This document shows positions 11,127 to 23,200 of a stretch of DNA of 64,000 nucleotides, piece after piece. A program made the position numbers and the translations under genes. Position 1 is the first letter of the stretch; each line of letters opens with the position of its first letter. Source of the DNA: Anthopleura xanthogrammica (lineage: Eukaryota; Cnidaria; Anthozoa; Actiniaria; Actiniidae); assembly GCA_964019055.1 (NCBI GenBank), contig OZ025213.1:3941722-4005721 (forward strand), given 5' to 3'. Below the pieces are notes generated by a model that saw nothing but the letters and a program-made list of their open reading frames with translations, had not been told where the DNA came from and ran no database searches.

Positions 11127-11884
11127 ACCACACATCTATATTTTACCTAGTCCAAGATTCTATTTACATAGCTTATCTAGAGTATATCATATTCTTAGGT
11201 GTCTAAATATTGACGTTAGTTTGAACTTGAAAGAAGTGTGTTGCGAAGTTTGTTGCTCAAGCTTGTAGTCAGCCGGAAACTACCAGTAGGTCTTTAGTCA
11301 AAAGAGTATGAGTTACAAAATTATAATTACACATGTCTAACTTGCAAAATCATACAAAAAATACTCTGCACACAAAACATCCAAATAAACATAGCCCGAT
11401 ATTTTGAGACAAGTAGAGTCCGGTCCAGTCAGTGGGTACCAGTTAGTGACAGGAGTTATCATCGCAGCTCGATTGGTGGACGAATAACAAATCGAAACTC
11501 TTCGATTTTCAGGATAATAAACTTCATTTTCTTTCATTTTTTCAACCTTTTCCATTATTTTGTCCTTCCCGGCTCATTATGGCCTCCGATCCCCTGGAGA
11601 TCCTTCCTCGGGGCTCGAGGATCCTTCTAACGGTCAAAGTACGTGGTGAAATCGAAACCGTTAACCGGCAAGTTATATAAGATGACACTGCTGGAGATAT
11701 CCCGCTGTTGCGAGACTAGGGTAGACTGGAAGACGTTTCCAGGAGTCCCTGGAGCGCCAAGCCCTAGCTATAGTATTTGATTGAGTTGGTCAGACACTGA
11801 ACACGAAGGTATTTGCCGGTGATAACTTTTCATCAATACGGAACAATCTGTATAAATCACTGATTCGACTTCACACAGTGTAGT

Positions 11885-14800
11885 ATGAAAAAGAATGCTA
11901 TGTCTGTTCGCGAGAAAGAAATGGAAGATAAGATCGATAACAAAACCACTGCTTGCTGTTGTACAAATCTAGGTCATTCTCGAGGCACTCCAGACAGTCG
12001 TTGGTCCTTCCTCGTCCTTCTTGTTAGTTTTGTGTCAGTTGCGATCGTTAATGGCTGTATCTACAGCTTTGGAGTCTTGCTACCTGAACTCATGGACGAA
12101 TTTCAAGAGACTAGAGCGAGAACAGGTATGATAGCCATATGAGCGCGAAGCTGCTTACTCGATCTGTTCCTGTCCATAGCCAGTTGGGTTTTTTTTTCAT
12201 CCCAAAACAAACCCGCCACAAATAAGCCCACCCAAAATGCACTGAGCATATAAGCGCTCCGGGATTATTATCGCAGGTTTACGACACAGTGGCCTTGATT
12301 TCTTTTATACCTTTGTGATAATTACCAGCTGAGTTGACCTTCAGAAGGGAACTCAAGGTGAATCAATCAATTGAGGATTCGACATTGTATCGTAATTAGC
12401 ATTTCCCCTGTCCCTGTGCGGCGGAAAATTATATAACCAAAAATAGCTATAGTTGACCCGAGGCCACAATTCCATTCGGGCAACGCGATCAACTCAGCTG
12501 GTAGGTTTGTATTCTACATTATGGTGGTGGGGGGAGGTGGGTGGGTGGGTGGTTGAATGTAAATGGATAGTATGCATTTTGTATCACTGTAGAAGGTCAT
12601 CTGCAAGGACGGGGCAACTTCACGGCACGGAAATAATGACCATTTTTTAACCAATCAAAGCTCACATTTCGGAAAATTATTCAAAATACATGTCTTACAG
12701 CTTTTGTATTTCTATTTTTCATTTCAGCAACAGTAGGATCAATGGGAACATGTATTGGTTATGCCCTTAGTCCAGTCACTTCTCTGTCATGCGAACGATT
12801 TGGCTTCCGTATCACTGGACTTGTTTTTACTGCTTTACTTGTTGTAGCACTAGCTGTAAGCGCTGTCACACCCAATCTCGCCCTGCTTTTTTTTACCTAC
12901 GGCATTGTAGCTGCGACGGGATATAGCGTTAGTCATAACATTTCAATAGTCATGGTGATGAAGCACTTTGTCAAATGGAGGTCCTTGGCATCTGGTATCA
13001 TTCAGTCTTCATTTGGTGTTGGTTTGCTGTTTGTATCTCAAACCACACAGAAACTTATTGATTGGTATGGATGGCGCTGGGCTCTGGGAGGATGGGCTGT
13101 GCTTGCTTTCGTAATGTTTCTTTGTGGGACTGTCTTCGATGGTGGAGAAAATAGCGATGCAAACAGGAAAGAATGGGATGGAAGGGAAACGTATCGAATG
13201 GAAGTTACTGACGAGCCTACCAAACTAACAGTCTTGAAGAACTGGTCACTTCTTTTGTATTGTTGCTCATTTGCTCTTTGTAACATGGTTTTCTATGTTC
13301 CAATTATTTATATGGTAAGTGATTATACTAAATTGAATTATTGGACGACGTTAAGCACAAACCTTTTCTGAGATAGTGGACGCGGCAGTGGAGTAGCGAA
13401 GGGGGGGAAGGGGGCGTTTTTATTCTAGGTGCCCCCCCAGATCCTGGGTCCTCGCTACGCCCCTTGGACATGGTGCATTGTGGTCTAGATTCGGTACGAA
13501 ATGTTTTTGGTGACAATGCATCCTGTTTTTCAAATTCAGAAAAGGCCTATGGTATCGTAAATTATAGAGTCCATGGATGCCCAAGTCTTTGGGAATTTAC
13601 GATACCATGCGATAGCCGAATTCTATAATTGTTTTATTATACATTTTCTCAGCTTATTTAAGAATCAAGATTTATTTCTGGTTTCAAAAAAAATACAAAC
13701 AAAAATATTTCACTTTCAATCTTTTTTAAAAAAAGGAAACAAAAAAGCAAAACAAAGCAAAACAAAACAACCATACAGATATTATGTTAGAAATATTGTG
13801 AAATATTGTGACCTCGAATGAACTTAACAGTAAGGTATCTGAAAAAAAGGGGAAAAATAAACTAAAGATAATACATTTCTCAGGTAAAGGCCACACGTTG
13901 GCTGAATGTTATTGGCCAATCAGAGAGATAGCATGCAGGAAAATTCATAACAAAAAGTCTTATGACTCTCGAATGAACTTAACAGTAAGGTATCTGAAAA
14001 AAAGGGGAAAAAATTAACTAAAGATAATACATTTCTCAGGTAAAGGCCACACGTTGGCTGAATGTTATTGGCCAAGCAGAGAGATAGCATGCAGGAAAAT
14101 TCATAACAAAAAGTCTTATCTGTGTTTTTCTCTCCTTAAGTTTAAGTTCGTGTTTCTCTCATGTACTCGATCTGGTGACATCGCTTTACGATATGCGCGC
14201 ATCGGTCCACAGTGTCACATATGTTTATAATTGATAATCTAAACACATATCTTTTTCTTTCCGTTTCAGGTCAAGTTTTCCGAAAAACATTTAAACATCT
14301 CCCGTGACCATTCCGCACAGTTGTACATCTACTTTTCTGTGGTTGTTATATTCAGTCGAAATATTTACTGTAAACTTGGAAGCCTAAGCTTTGTCAATCG
14401 GTTCTACTTGTACCAGTTTTCTGCCGCCTTCACTGGACTATCAGTCCTGCTTCTTCCTTTTAGTTCGTCCTACCTACACTTAGTACTGTTCATGTCATGT
14501 ATGGGGCTACTAGATGGAGGTATATGGGGCATAGCGCCATTGTTAGTCACCGATGTTGCTGGGATCGAGAACCTTAACTTTTCTTGGGGTGTATTTAATT
14601 CCGTCGTTTCTGTTGCATCCGTTTCGGGTCCACCTCTGGCAGGTAAGACTTTTTATATTATTTATTTAAAGAACAACCTCGCGTGTGGGTCCATGCGCGC
14701 GCGTGCTTTATAAGCACAAAACACGCGCGCGTACCTTCTATTGCGTTATTCGTATCCAAAATATTGGCTATTTTAATTTGCATTTTATAAAAGATTTTTA

Positions 14801-15764
14801 AAAACTTGCTTGCTGTGCTGTGTGCAGTTATAAAGCACTTGAGGATTGGCAGAACATCAAGAAGTGTTGAGAAACCCTCCCCCAACGAGTCGAAGTCGTG
14901 CTTCTCTAAGAGGACCACGAAGGACACTCAGTCTGTCATGGTCTCTTGGCTTCTCCTAACTTTTCTCTCGTTTTCTGCCAATCCCCGCATCTTTATAGCT
15001 GCACATTTGAAAGGCAAATAACAATATTGCGAAGACGTTTTCGACTAATTTGCATACAGATATGGAGCATGTGCAGACGATTATCTAGCGATACACTAAA
15101 AGCTGCATTTTACTTGGCTGAGAACATCACGTTCGCCACTACCAACAACGTACCGCTACAAGGGCGTAAGATGACATTCTCGTACCCTGAGCTCCTCGGT
15201 TTCGTATCTAGCCATATCAGTTGAGCCTGGGTACGAGAATAGCACGATGACATATGATGTGTGCAAAGAGGTGGGAGCGGCGCGCGGACAAAGTCGTTTG
15301 CTTGGAAATGAACTCTTTTACTTTGGGCGTAAGGTTTTCTTCTTTCAGTACAATCCCTCGTTACTATACTGATTTCGTCGTTTTCCGATAATCCTTGAGA
15401 GGATATATTGATGTGGATTACATTTTATTTCTAACGTTTTGAATTGGGAAAACATTCACCCAAAGTGGAAAGGTCCGTAGGATAAGTGGAATCCAGTGTC
15501 AGAATTTACGTCCTACCCAAACACCAGTCTCAGAATATCAACTTTTTTCTCTTTGAAGGTTACATAGCTGACAAGTGTAATTCATACGATCCAGCTTTTT
15601 ACGCGAGTGGTGTGACGCTCATTGTTGCTTCTTTGATGATGTTCCTGAGAAGATGGGCTCAGAGACACACTTCAGTGAATCCACAAAACTGTAGACAAGT
15701 ACTGGTATTGAGCGAGGAAGATGACGAGGTACTGAAAATATTTGAAAGAGAGACGGTGTTATGA
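11885..15764 (+). CDS. SLC16 (monocarboxylate transporter-like) gene, complete
   Basis: Four exons: 11885-12125, 12728-13314, 14270-14642, 15559-15764; phases 1, 0 and 1 join to a 468-aa protein. It is an MFS transporter of the SLC16 type with about 12 helices: helix 1 near residues 41-60 (FLVLLVSFVSVAIVNGC), then a long loop, C-terminal helices and an acidic tail (SEEDDEVLKIFERETVL). The family signature after helix 4 is recognisable as HFVKWRSLASGI. The helix-1 signature ([DE]G[GS]..) is degenerate (PDSRWSF), so transport of a classical monocarboxylate should not be assumed. The start is the first ATG of the exon, before a hydrophilic MKKNAMSVREKE tail. The paralogue at 1-1715 lies in the same orientation with two minus-strand genes between, so this is a dispersed tandem duplication. 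Intron 2 carries a 155-bp tandem duplication and a short hAT-like repeat. Confidence 0.88.
13386..13466. repeat. Short hAT-like inverted element
   Basis: Ends CAGTGGAGTAGCGAAGG and CCTCGCTACGCCCCTTG are imperfect inverted repeats around a poly-G/poly-C interior, of the type common for non-autonomous hAT remnants. Confidence 0.45.
13813..14120. repeat. 155-bp tandem duplication in transporter intron 2
   Basis: Two nearly identical copies start at 13813 and 13968, each opening CTCGAATGAACTTAACAGTA and including AAAGGCCACACGTTGGCTGA. Differences are few (for example CCAATCAG versus CCAAGCAG), so the event is recent. Confidence 0.9.
14740..15010. repeat. Interspersed repeat shared with 49011-49205
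   Basis: Blocks GTATCCAAAATA, TTATAAAGCACTTG, AGAAGTGTTG and the closing TTTATAGCTG/CACATTT appear in the same order at 49011-49205. Degenerate, non-coding, class unknown. The adjacent 15175-15240 has ATTCTCGTACCC inverted ends. Confidence 0.55.
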
Positions 15765-16914
15765 TTAAGAATATTCAAGGAATAATAAGAGTATGACTCA
15801 AAGACTTTTTTATTTAATAATTTTTGTTTTGTTTCACATCTTGCAATATCATATTACAAAAGGAAGAATGAATAACATAGAAAGACGAATATTAGATAAA
15901 TTGTAAATCAATTTATGTCTCTCTATGCACCTTAAAGACACTCCGATGACGGAAAACGTACGCTTCACCCCTGTCAACCAGCAGAACCTAGTGATTAAGA
16001 ACCTGTTAGGCTAAGAATTTCCATCATAATCGGATGCATATTTTATACAAACAGTAGACCACACCAACGTTCTACCAGAAACAAGCACCTTTTCTTCTTA
16101 AAGAAATAAAAAAAATCCTTGATATGAACCAACATATCCTGATTTCTCAGTAAACACCAATTTTATAAGAAACTTTCTAGGCTAACTTGGAAAAAAAATC
16201 CAGGTTCTTATATGCGGGTTCTTACTGCAACATAAAATACGAGCGCTGAAACACGTACTAACTTTGCGCGTCTAAATATGGACTACAGAAACGACTGGAA
16301 CTTTTCTTTTTTTACTCTACTTGATCAGCACTCACTCCAAATCATGCGAACATCAGTTTCAGACGGGGATTACCGGCACGCAACATAATAAAAGGTATTT
16401 ATATTTTCGTAAAAGTGGGAAACGACTGGCAAATTCGGATTAGCCGCACGTATACCGCAGACATACAGCAGTTTTATTATGACTATGAAAAACTAACGGC
16501 CTGCATGGACCGTGCCTTGCATGACCGTGACCGTGTCAGTGCCGTGCCGTGTAAAAAAACATTCTACATTTTGTGCCGTGTTCACGCCGCGCCGTAACCG
16601 TGCCGTGTCTTTTCGCACTCATACGAAATCTGCTCTATTTTACAGTAATTAACTGTGGCGAAGACAATAGAAAGCCATTTGAGTGTTACATTTATGCATG
16701 CCGTACTCTGTACGTGCTGTAAGTCAGTACTGTACATTTCCCACTCATGCAAAAACCATTTTAATAGTAAGAATTAGGCGCATTGTTGTGAATGACTAAG
16801 GGTTTACGGGGAAACCTTTGAAACTCACTTTGCGCGACGTCAATTCGGTGCACGATTTCATGTGTGTTATTAAAAAGGTTGGCATAGCAATAGCCGTTAT
16901 CTAGAATTACATTT

Positions 16915-17711
16915 TTAAGGACGTTCGCGGGCAAATGAAGTTGTGATGTCATTTTTATGAAACTTGGCACACAGTTACTTTATCATATTGGAGTTACAAA
17001 AACGAAATAAAAAATAGGGATCACCGCCTTCATTTCAGAGCTACAACTCGAGCAAAATCGACTATTTCGAAGAAAACAGCTCACGTTCTATTGCAGCTTG
17101 CCGCGTTTATTAAAACATTAAAAAATCCAAGAAAACAGAGTTTCAATTTTATGAAACTTTTTCTGACGTCAAACTTGTTTCTTTATGACGTGAACAAAAT
17201 AAAATAATTATGAAAAAAGATCCAACACAGGATTTAGGAAGGTTTGAAGTCGCGCGTCGCCGTCAAAATGCGTGAGCTTCGATCTCGTGAAAGGGTTGTT
17301 TTTTTTTGGTAAATTAGCTGTCATTCTTTTCCATGTAATGTCATTTTTTTCATTTTGACATATATTAAAGATCTTTATATTAGCTTGTTTTTAATAAAAA
17401 TAAAAATGGGGGTCACCGTTTTTGTTTCTGAGATATTAAGTCGGAAAGTTTGAAAATTTGGCCGCCATTTTGAAAAACGCGCGGAGACTGGGCACAACAA
17501 TGCATCAAGTTCGGTAAAATAACCCTTTTTCGTACAATACTGCGACTTTTTTTGAAGGGAAAATGTCAGATATCACTATATGACAAAAATTGTAGTATAC
17601 ATTTAACGAAAATTAAAGTATGAGTGATTTTTTTATGATATTAAAATAGACCAGGCGTTCCTTGCTCATTTGAAAAGGATGCGCAGAAACAATGCCCGCG
17701 AACGTCCTTAA
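16915..17711. mobile_element. About 0.8-kb TIR element with TTAAGGACGTTCGCGGGCA ends
   Basis: Perfect 19-bp inverted ends TTAAGGACGTTCGCGGGCA at 16915 and its complement ending at 17711. Each end begins with TTAA, compatible with a TTAA target duplication (piggyBac or Kolobok type, inference). No open frame suggesting a transposase is seen, so it is non-autonomous. Confidence 0.75.
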
Positions 17712-18203
17712 GAAAATCGTTAAAAGATGATCAAATGTTGACAAGGAAAATCCGCCATAACCTCGTCACTTTGCTTTCAAGGACTGCCGCCAGTTTATAT
17801 AAGCAGCAACTTGGGATGCGATAAAGGTGGCCTTAAGTACCATCAAAACTACATAACAGTTTTACAGCAAATTGGTCAGTGAAACGATAAACTTTTTTTC
17901 CATACCTTCATCCTCTATTCGTAAAACTCACATACATTCTCTTATTAACTATACATATATGATGGCCTGTTTGCGGGCTGCCTGTGTTACAGCGCGACGC
18001 GCAAAAGTATAACCACTTTTAATGTATTCGCATACTTCTATGCACGGGCTTTTTGCTCCAAACGAGCTTTTACACGCCTTATTTGGTAAAACCAGACAGC
18101 TTTGCATCAATCGTACAAATTCCCGTACGAAAATCGTTCAAAATTTAATTCGGCTGAAACTTTCCTAGAATAATCTCTAAGGGTCTAATAAACACTGGTT
18201 AAA

Positions 18204-18562
18204 GTTTTTTCTTGATATTCCGAAGGGAAGTATTATATTTTTACGAATTTTTAAAGAAGTCAGTGACGTCATTTACTAAACACCATACATCGCTCTATAC
18301 ATTTCCCTGTATTTTGTGATCAAAATATTCGCTCGTTCCATACTCAATACTGAAAAAGAGACTTAAAAATCAATTGTAATCACAATAAACGTCAGTAAAG
18401 TCTCTCAGCCAACCTTTGGGCTTTATAGAAATAAAATAAATCAAGAAGTTATTTACAAAGAAATGTGTGGAGCGGTGTTTAGTGTTGAGTAAATGACGTC
18501 ACAGACTCCGTTAAAGATTCGTAAAAATATAATACTTCCTATCAGAATATCAAGAAAAAAAA
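18204..18562. repeat. Nested inverted repeat, arms about 85 bp
   Basis: The left arm contains TTCTTGATATTC, AAGTATTATATTTTTACGAA and GTGACGTCATTTACT. The right arm contains their reverse complements in reverse order and ends immediately before the ATG of the LINE fragment. This looks like an independent foldback element or an internal part of the enclosing transposon. Confidence 0.75.
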
Positions 18563-19558
18563 ATGATCTCAACTCTTGATGTCCTACATAAATTGAACTC
18601 TGCACTTCAAAGCGCACCGGAATCCAGCCAAATTATCCTTGTTGGAGACTTTAACCTGGCTTTGATTGACTGGACTGACTCATCGGCTCCCATAAACACC
18701 GGTGGACGTACAGACGAGGATACTTTCTGCCATCTTGTTGGAGACAATTTTCTTCAACAGTTCATCCAAGGACCTACCCACATCGCTGGAAACAAACTTG
18801 ATCTACTGCTCTGTAATTGTCCTGAAATTGTCCAGGGAGTCCGTACGACATCTGCTGAGCAACATGGTTTCCCAACCGATCACTATCTGGTGGAATTTCA
18901 GCTAAAATTGAAGTTTTCCCGACCCAGACAAGTTAAACGCCAAATTTACGACTACAAACGTGGTAGCTTTAAAGACCTACGTAGCTCCTTGCTTAATGCC
19001 CCGTTCAACATCACTCCTACTCCTGATGTCAACAACCACTGGGCGTGCTGGAAGAACTGGTTTACAACTGCTGTTGCCGAACATATTCCCATCAAAACCA
19101 TAAAAGATGTACACTCTCCTCCCTGGATCGATGGTGAAGTTCGTCATCTGATAAGAAAAAAATATCAAGCACTGAGGAAATACCGCTCAAATAAAACTGA
19201 ATCCCGTAAGCTGAAACTACGCACTGTGAGCCAGAGCATCAAGTACTTGATCAGACAGAAGCACCGAGAGTACTTGGAGAAAATTGAGATCTCACTCAGT
19301 ACCAACCCCAAGGTGTTCTGGAGCTATCATAAAGCCATTCTTCGTCATCGAACAAATCAAAACGCTATAATATCCTACCAGCAGGAATCTTCCAAGACCC
19401 CATATGGAAAAGCTCAACTGTTTAACTCTTACTTCTCCTCCGTATTTCTTCCTCCGAACCCCATCGCAGACGTAGGAACACCATCATTAACTATAAAAGC
19501 TAGCGAGAAAGTACGCGATCTCTCACTCACAGAGGATGAAGTACTGAAGTGTTTGTAG
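18563..19558 (+). CDS. LINE-type AP endonuclease fragment plus linker (331 aa), no RT
   Basis: The open frame carries the C-terminal half of the apurinic-like endonuclease of non-LTR retrotransposons (exonuclease-endonuclease-phosphatase fold). GDFN at about residue 33 and the TDH motif (FPTDHYLVEF) at about residue 108 are catalytic motifs. A basic linker follows (IRKKYQALRKYRSNK, YLIRQKHREYLEKIE) and homology stops at DEVLKCL, just where the reverse transcriptase would begin. The N-terminal endonuclease motifs and the entire RT are absent, so it should not be an active endonuclease alone. It is uninterrupted, unlike the degraded RT at 48740-49005, which suggests recent origin or preserved coding. 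It lies inside the TIR element 17990-19648. Confidence 0.85.
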   Translation: MISTLDVLHKLNSALQSAPESSQIILVGDFNLALIDWTDSSAPINTGGRTDEDTFCHLVGDNFLQQFIQGPTHIAGNKLDLLLCNCPEIVQGVRTTSAEQHGFPTDHYLVEFQLKLKFSRPRQVKRQIYDYKRGSFKDLRSSLLNAPFNITPTPDVNNHWACWKNWFTTAVAEHIPIKTIKDVHSPPWIDGEVRHLIRKKYQALRKYRSNKTESRKLKLRTVSQSIKYLIRQKHREYLEKIEISLSTNPKVFWSYHKAILRHRTNQNAIISYQQESSKTPYGKAQLFNSYFSSVFLPPNPIADVGTPSLTIKASEKVRDLSLTEDEVLKCL

Positions 19559-20247
19559 TACTATGTATAATTTCCTAATTCTGTAATTTTTCTTTTCACT
19601 GATACCCAATAAAATTGATCTGAATGTATACTTTTGAGCGTCGCGCTGTAACCAGGGAACTCTAATGATTTTAAAATTTACCCAATACAAACACATTCCA
19701 CGTGAAAGACCTGCTACAAACATTTGTTTTATTTTAGGATGGGTGTAATATTTCATTTACTCAGGTAAAACTGGAAAAACCGGACCACTTTTTATCGTCA
19801 GAGACATTTCCCTCTCGCAAAAATAATTTATTACACTTTTTGAGGACACAGATTTTCCGAAAAAAACTGTGTCTACTGAAACTTTATGAAATTCTTTACA
19901 TTGTTTTGTTTTCTTGGCAACCTAAAGTGTCAAAGTTTCACTTGACGACCAGCTAGCTATTTGCCAAGTTGCCGCCGTTTGGCTAATTTGATTGACGGAA
20001 ATAGCTGTGACAAACGCCAGAAACACGAGCCCTTCGCCTAACATGACATGCAGTAAATGTGAGAAGATATCGTATAACTTGGACATACCGTTCGCTCTAT
20101 TGAACGAGCTACATCCGTCCTACGTATACATCCAATGAGCTTTTCTAGCTAGACTTTTACTTTCCAACTGTTTTAGATGGACTTTATATAAACATAGCAA
20201 TTCGAAAGTTTGAATATATTATTAGTATTTAGTTATAGAAAAGCAAA

Positions 20248-23200
20248 ATGACTACAGCACAAGCTCTGATCGTCCACGTATCTTTTATTGTCTTTGGTGA
20301 GTACCGTAATTCATTATAGAGTTGTTGTGTTTAACATTATAACGTGTCTTTGGAGATTATGTTGGATAAACCTGGGATTCATATTCCAATGAAGCCCTAG
20401 TTTTTCTTCAAAATAATAAACGTTTGCAGAGCGCCAGTTGAATTAACCTCCTCTATCGGACACATAAGCTTATCTGTTGCCAACAAGACCTTAAGCTTTA
20501 TCTTGCTAAATTAATTTACTTTATTTCATAAAATGGTATTTCACGAAATGTTTTCCCCTTTTTTACGTCTAATAATGCTATCAATATTATGAACTGACAT
20601 TGAATATCGCTCGTAGCTGCAAAAATCACGCTAATATTTCATATTTTCTCTATCTCATACAGTATCAAGTTTCGCCTCTGCTACCAGAGGTTTAGAAAGA
20701 ATTTCTGCTGTTGTGGGTCCCTCCAATTCTTCTGTCTTTGGACTTGAAAGAATACGAGAGTTTTCAAGTCAAATAACCGAAGATGGTAATTACGCTTTCG
20801 ATATTTTCGTCTTGCACGAAAACACGAGGTAAGATAACGAGAATTTTGACATAATCCGACCTGTAAGAGGTCATCCGATAGTATTCAGAAATTCTTCACT
20901 ACATACCAGTCATGTCAGCCATCTAAATTATCTTGAAAATAGAAAAAGAAATAAACAAACGTGATAGCAAAATTGAAACAATTTTTGTTATGATCTGCAG
21001 CTGAAGGATCGAAGTAAATTTGACTTAAATGATATAAATAATTCATTCCAAGCCTTAGGTTTCTCAATATGTTTTAGTGGATTATTTTGCAATCGTTATT
21101 TGTATGAGACCAACGAATAAATATTATTCATGAGACAATGGTTTTAGTTGTAGCAACGAACCAGTTTGAAGTGCTCTGTCGTATGGAACTGTTATTTTAA
21201 AAAGCATTCCTTTCTTGCCTACAGCCGTTCCTATGTCCAAATTATTATTTTTAGCGGTTAAAATTTCAAGTATTGGCGAGTTTCGAGATAAAATCGTTAT
21301 CAATATTGGTTCTTGTGTTATGTGATCGAAAGTAAGATGCACATAAATGGTTTTAATTAAACAGTGTATTCTGTATTCAGACTTACAAAACAGGTGACGT
21401 TTATTTTTCTTGACAGCTTAAGTACGTCTGATAGCTGACACTTTCTACTCGAATATATGAGGCCCCTTTTATGCATCTATGACGCCACCGGAAGGCTATG
21501 TAGTGGTGGGCAGGAAAACTATTGAGAAATAGAGTTTTGTTTTTTGAATTTATTTAACAATTTTGAATAGACTCTTTTGATAAATCTTCTCTACCTTTAT
21601 TTTAAATTGTTATTTATTCAATTCTACCCTTGGCTTTTATTAAGTTTATTTTTAGATGCTTTACAATATATGATTCAATTTTAGTATTTTCATTTGACTT
21701 TTTTATATTTTCATTCGACTTCCGTAAGTTTTTTGCCAAAAATTTCATGATTTAATATCGATATATATTTTTTTGAATCTTTGAGTGATAGGCACATCAT
21801 GCAATAGAAATTGCTATGTAACTAATGTTCAGTCTGCACAAAAATTCCCTAACAGGGGAGGTGAGGGGGTAGGCAATATTTAGACACAGTTCCAATGGAC
21901 ATAACCCTGGGCTCCAGAAGCTCTCTCATTCCTATGTTTCTTGAACATTTGTTTTACCACTGTTTTCAATGCTAAACACTGATTGAGACAACAGTCGCGA
22001 TATGGAAATTGGGTAATACACTGCTGTCAATCAGCATATGTAAAGGTAATGAACAATTTGGTTGATTGACGACTTCCCTGTTGCGACTGTTGTCTCGATC
22101 AGCATGTAGCAATGAAGTCAGATGTAAAAGTTTTTCACTTCATTTTTAGCCCAAATGTGAAAGGTGATACTCCACTCAAAGGTCAAAGACGATTTGTTAC
22201 TGTTGAAAGTGAAAATCAGATAGTAATGTGGTTATCTAGGAACAAACCACATACAATACTTTGTTTTGCACAAGATTTTGAGTTGCCCTACAGTATTATT
22301 ACAGCTAGGAGAAAAGGTAAATGAAATGAAATAACAAACCAGTATAGATTAATGTATTCAGATACCAGGAATGCAGCACTATGGGTGGATTTAGATTGGG
22401 ATGCATTCCTCCCCCCCCCCCCCTTTTTTTTCCCCCTCAAAAATATCCCCAGATATTAATCTCAACCAGCATGGTTGGTCCTTGTAGTGTAGTGGTTAAC
22501 ACGTCGGACTAGTATACCGAAACCGTGGGTTCGAGTCCTGCCAAGGGCATATGATATTTTTTTCTTAATTCTTTATTCTATTATTCACACCGAACGCATT
22601 TCATTTCACTAGTATTATCCTCAATTGTGCGTAAATATTTACGGTGTTCAGCTTACCCATGAGATTAATATCGCCCTGGACCCCCATAGTTGCCACTACA
22701 CTACAAGGACCAACCACACTGGTTGAGATTAATATCGCCCTGGACCCCCATAGTTGCCACATATACAACATTGCCTGGCTGCGTAACCAGCGTGGTTGGT
22801 CCTTGTAGTGTAGTGGTTAACACGTCGGACTAGTATACCGAAACCGTGGGTTCGAGTCCTGCCAAGGGCATATGATATTTTTCTCTTAATTCCATATTTT
22901 AAGAATTTCATTAGGAGCATCATGCCCCTGATCTCCTTTGGTGTCATTTTAAATAGTCAGCAATAAGATTTGCATAACGCTGAATTTTTATGCCCCCTTT
23001 CTCAGATTCCTGTTTCTGCCCCTGAGCACACCCTTGCAATTGTGTGGATGATGTGAGGGCTGAGATTTTTGAAAATACGTTAGACTAACATACATCAATG
23101 TGTGTAAAGGGGGGTATATTAGCATGTAAAGTGGGAAGGCAAAAGCCCTCTATGGCCCCTCCCCCATCTCTACTTTCCCTGAGAATCTGTTGCCTTGATA

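Larger units (their letters stand above)
8990..11884. other. Intergenic repeat region
   Basis: No gene recognised. It contains an interspersed repeat at 9281-9520 shared with 56223-56402, a direct duplication at 9788-10151, a MITE at 10316-10534, a perfect hairpin at 10761-10829 and a palindrome at 11068-11126. The segment 11590-11884 should contain the promoter and 5' UTR of the following transporter gene, but no certain core element is seen. Confidence 0.6.
17990..19648. mobile_element. 1.66-kb TIR element enclosing a LINE endonuclease fragment
   Basis: The left end CAGCGCGACGCGCAAAAGTA and the right-end complement CAGCGCGACGCTCAAAAGTA match at 19 of 20 positions, and TA flanks both. The tips equal those of the MITE at 1955-2263. 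Inside lie an inverted repeat at 18204-18562 and an open 331-codon LINE-derived frame at 18563-19558. There is no DNA transposase, so movement would need a transposase supplied elsewhere. Confidence 0.8.
15765..20247. other. Repeat island between transporter and mucin-like gene
   Basis: No host gene recognised. Contents are a GC-rich degenerate repeat at about 16495-16640 with CCGTGCCGTG motifs, which shares CTCATATGAAATCTGCTCTA-type sequence with about 35330-35395; the TIR element 16915-17711; the TIR element 17990-19648 with its nested palindrome and LINE fragment; and unassigned sequence at 19649-20247 that should hold the promoter of the mucin-like gene. Confidence 0.6.
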
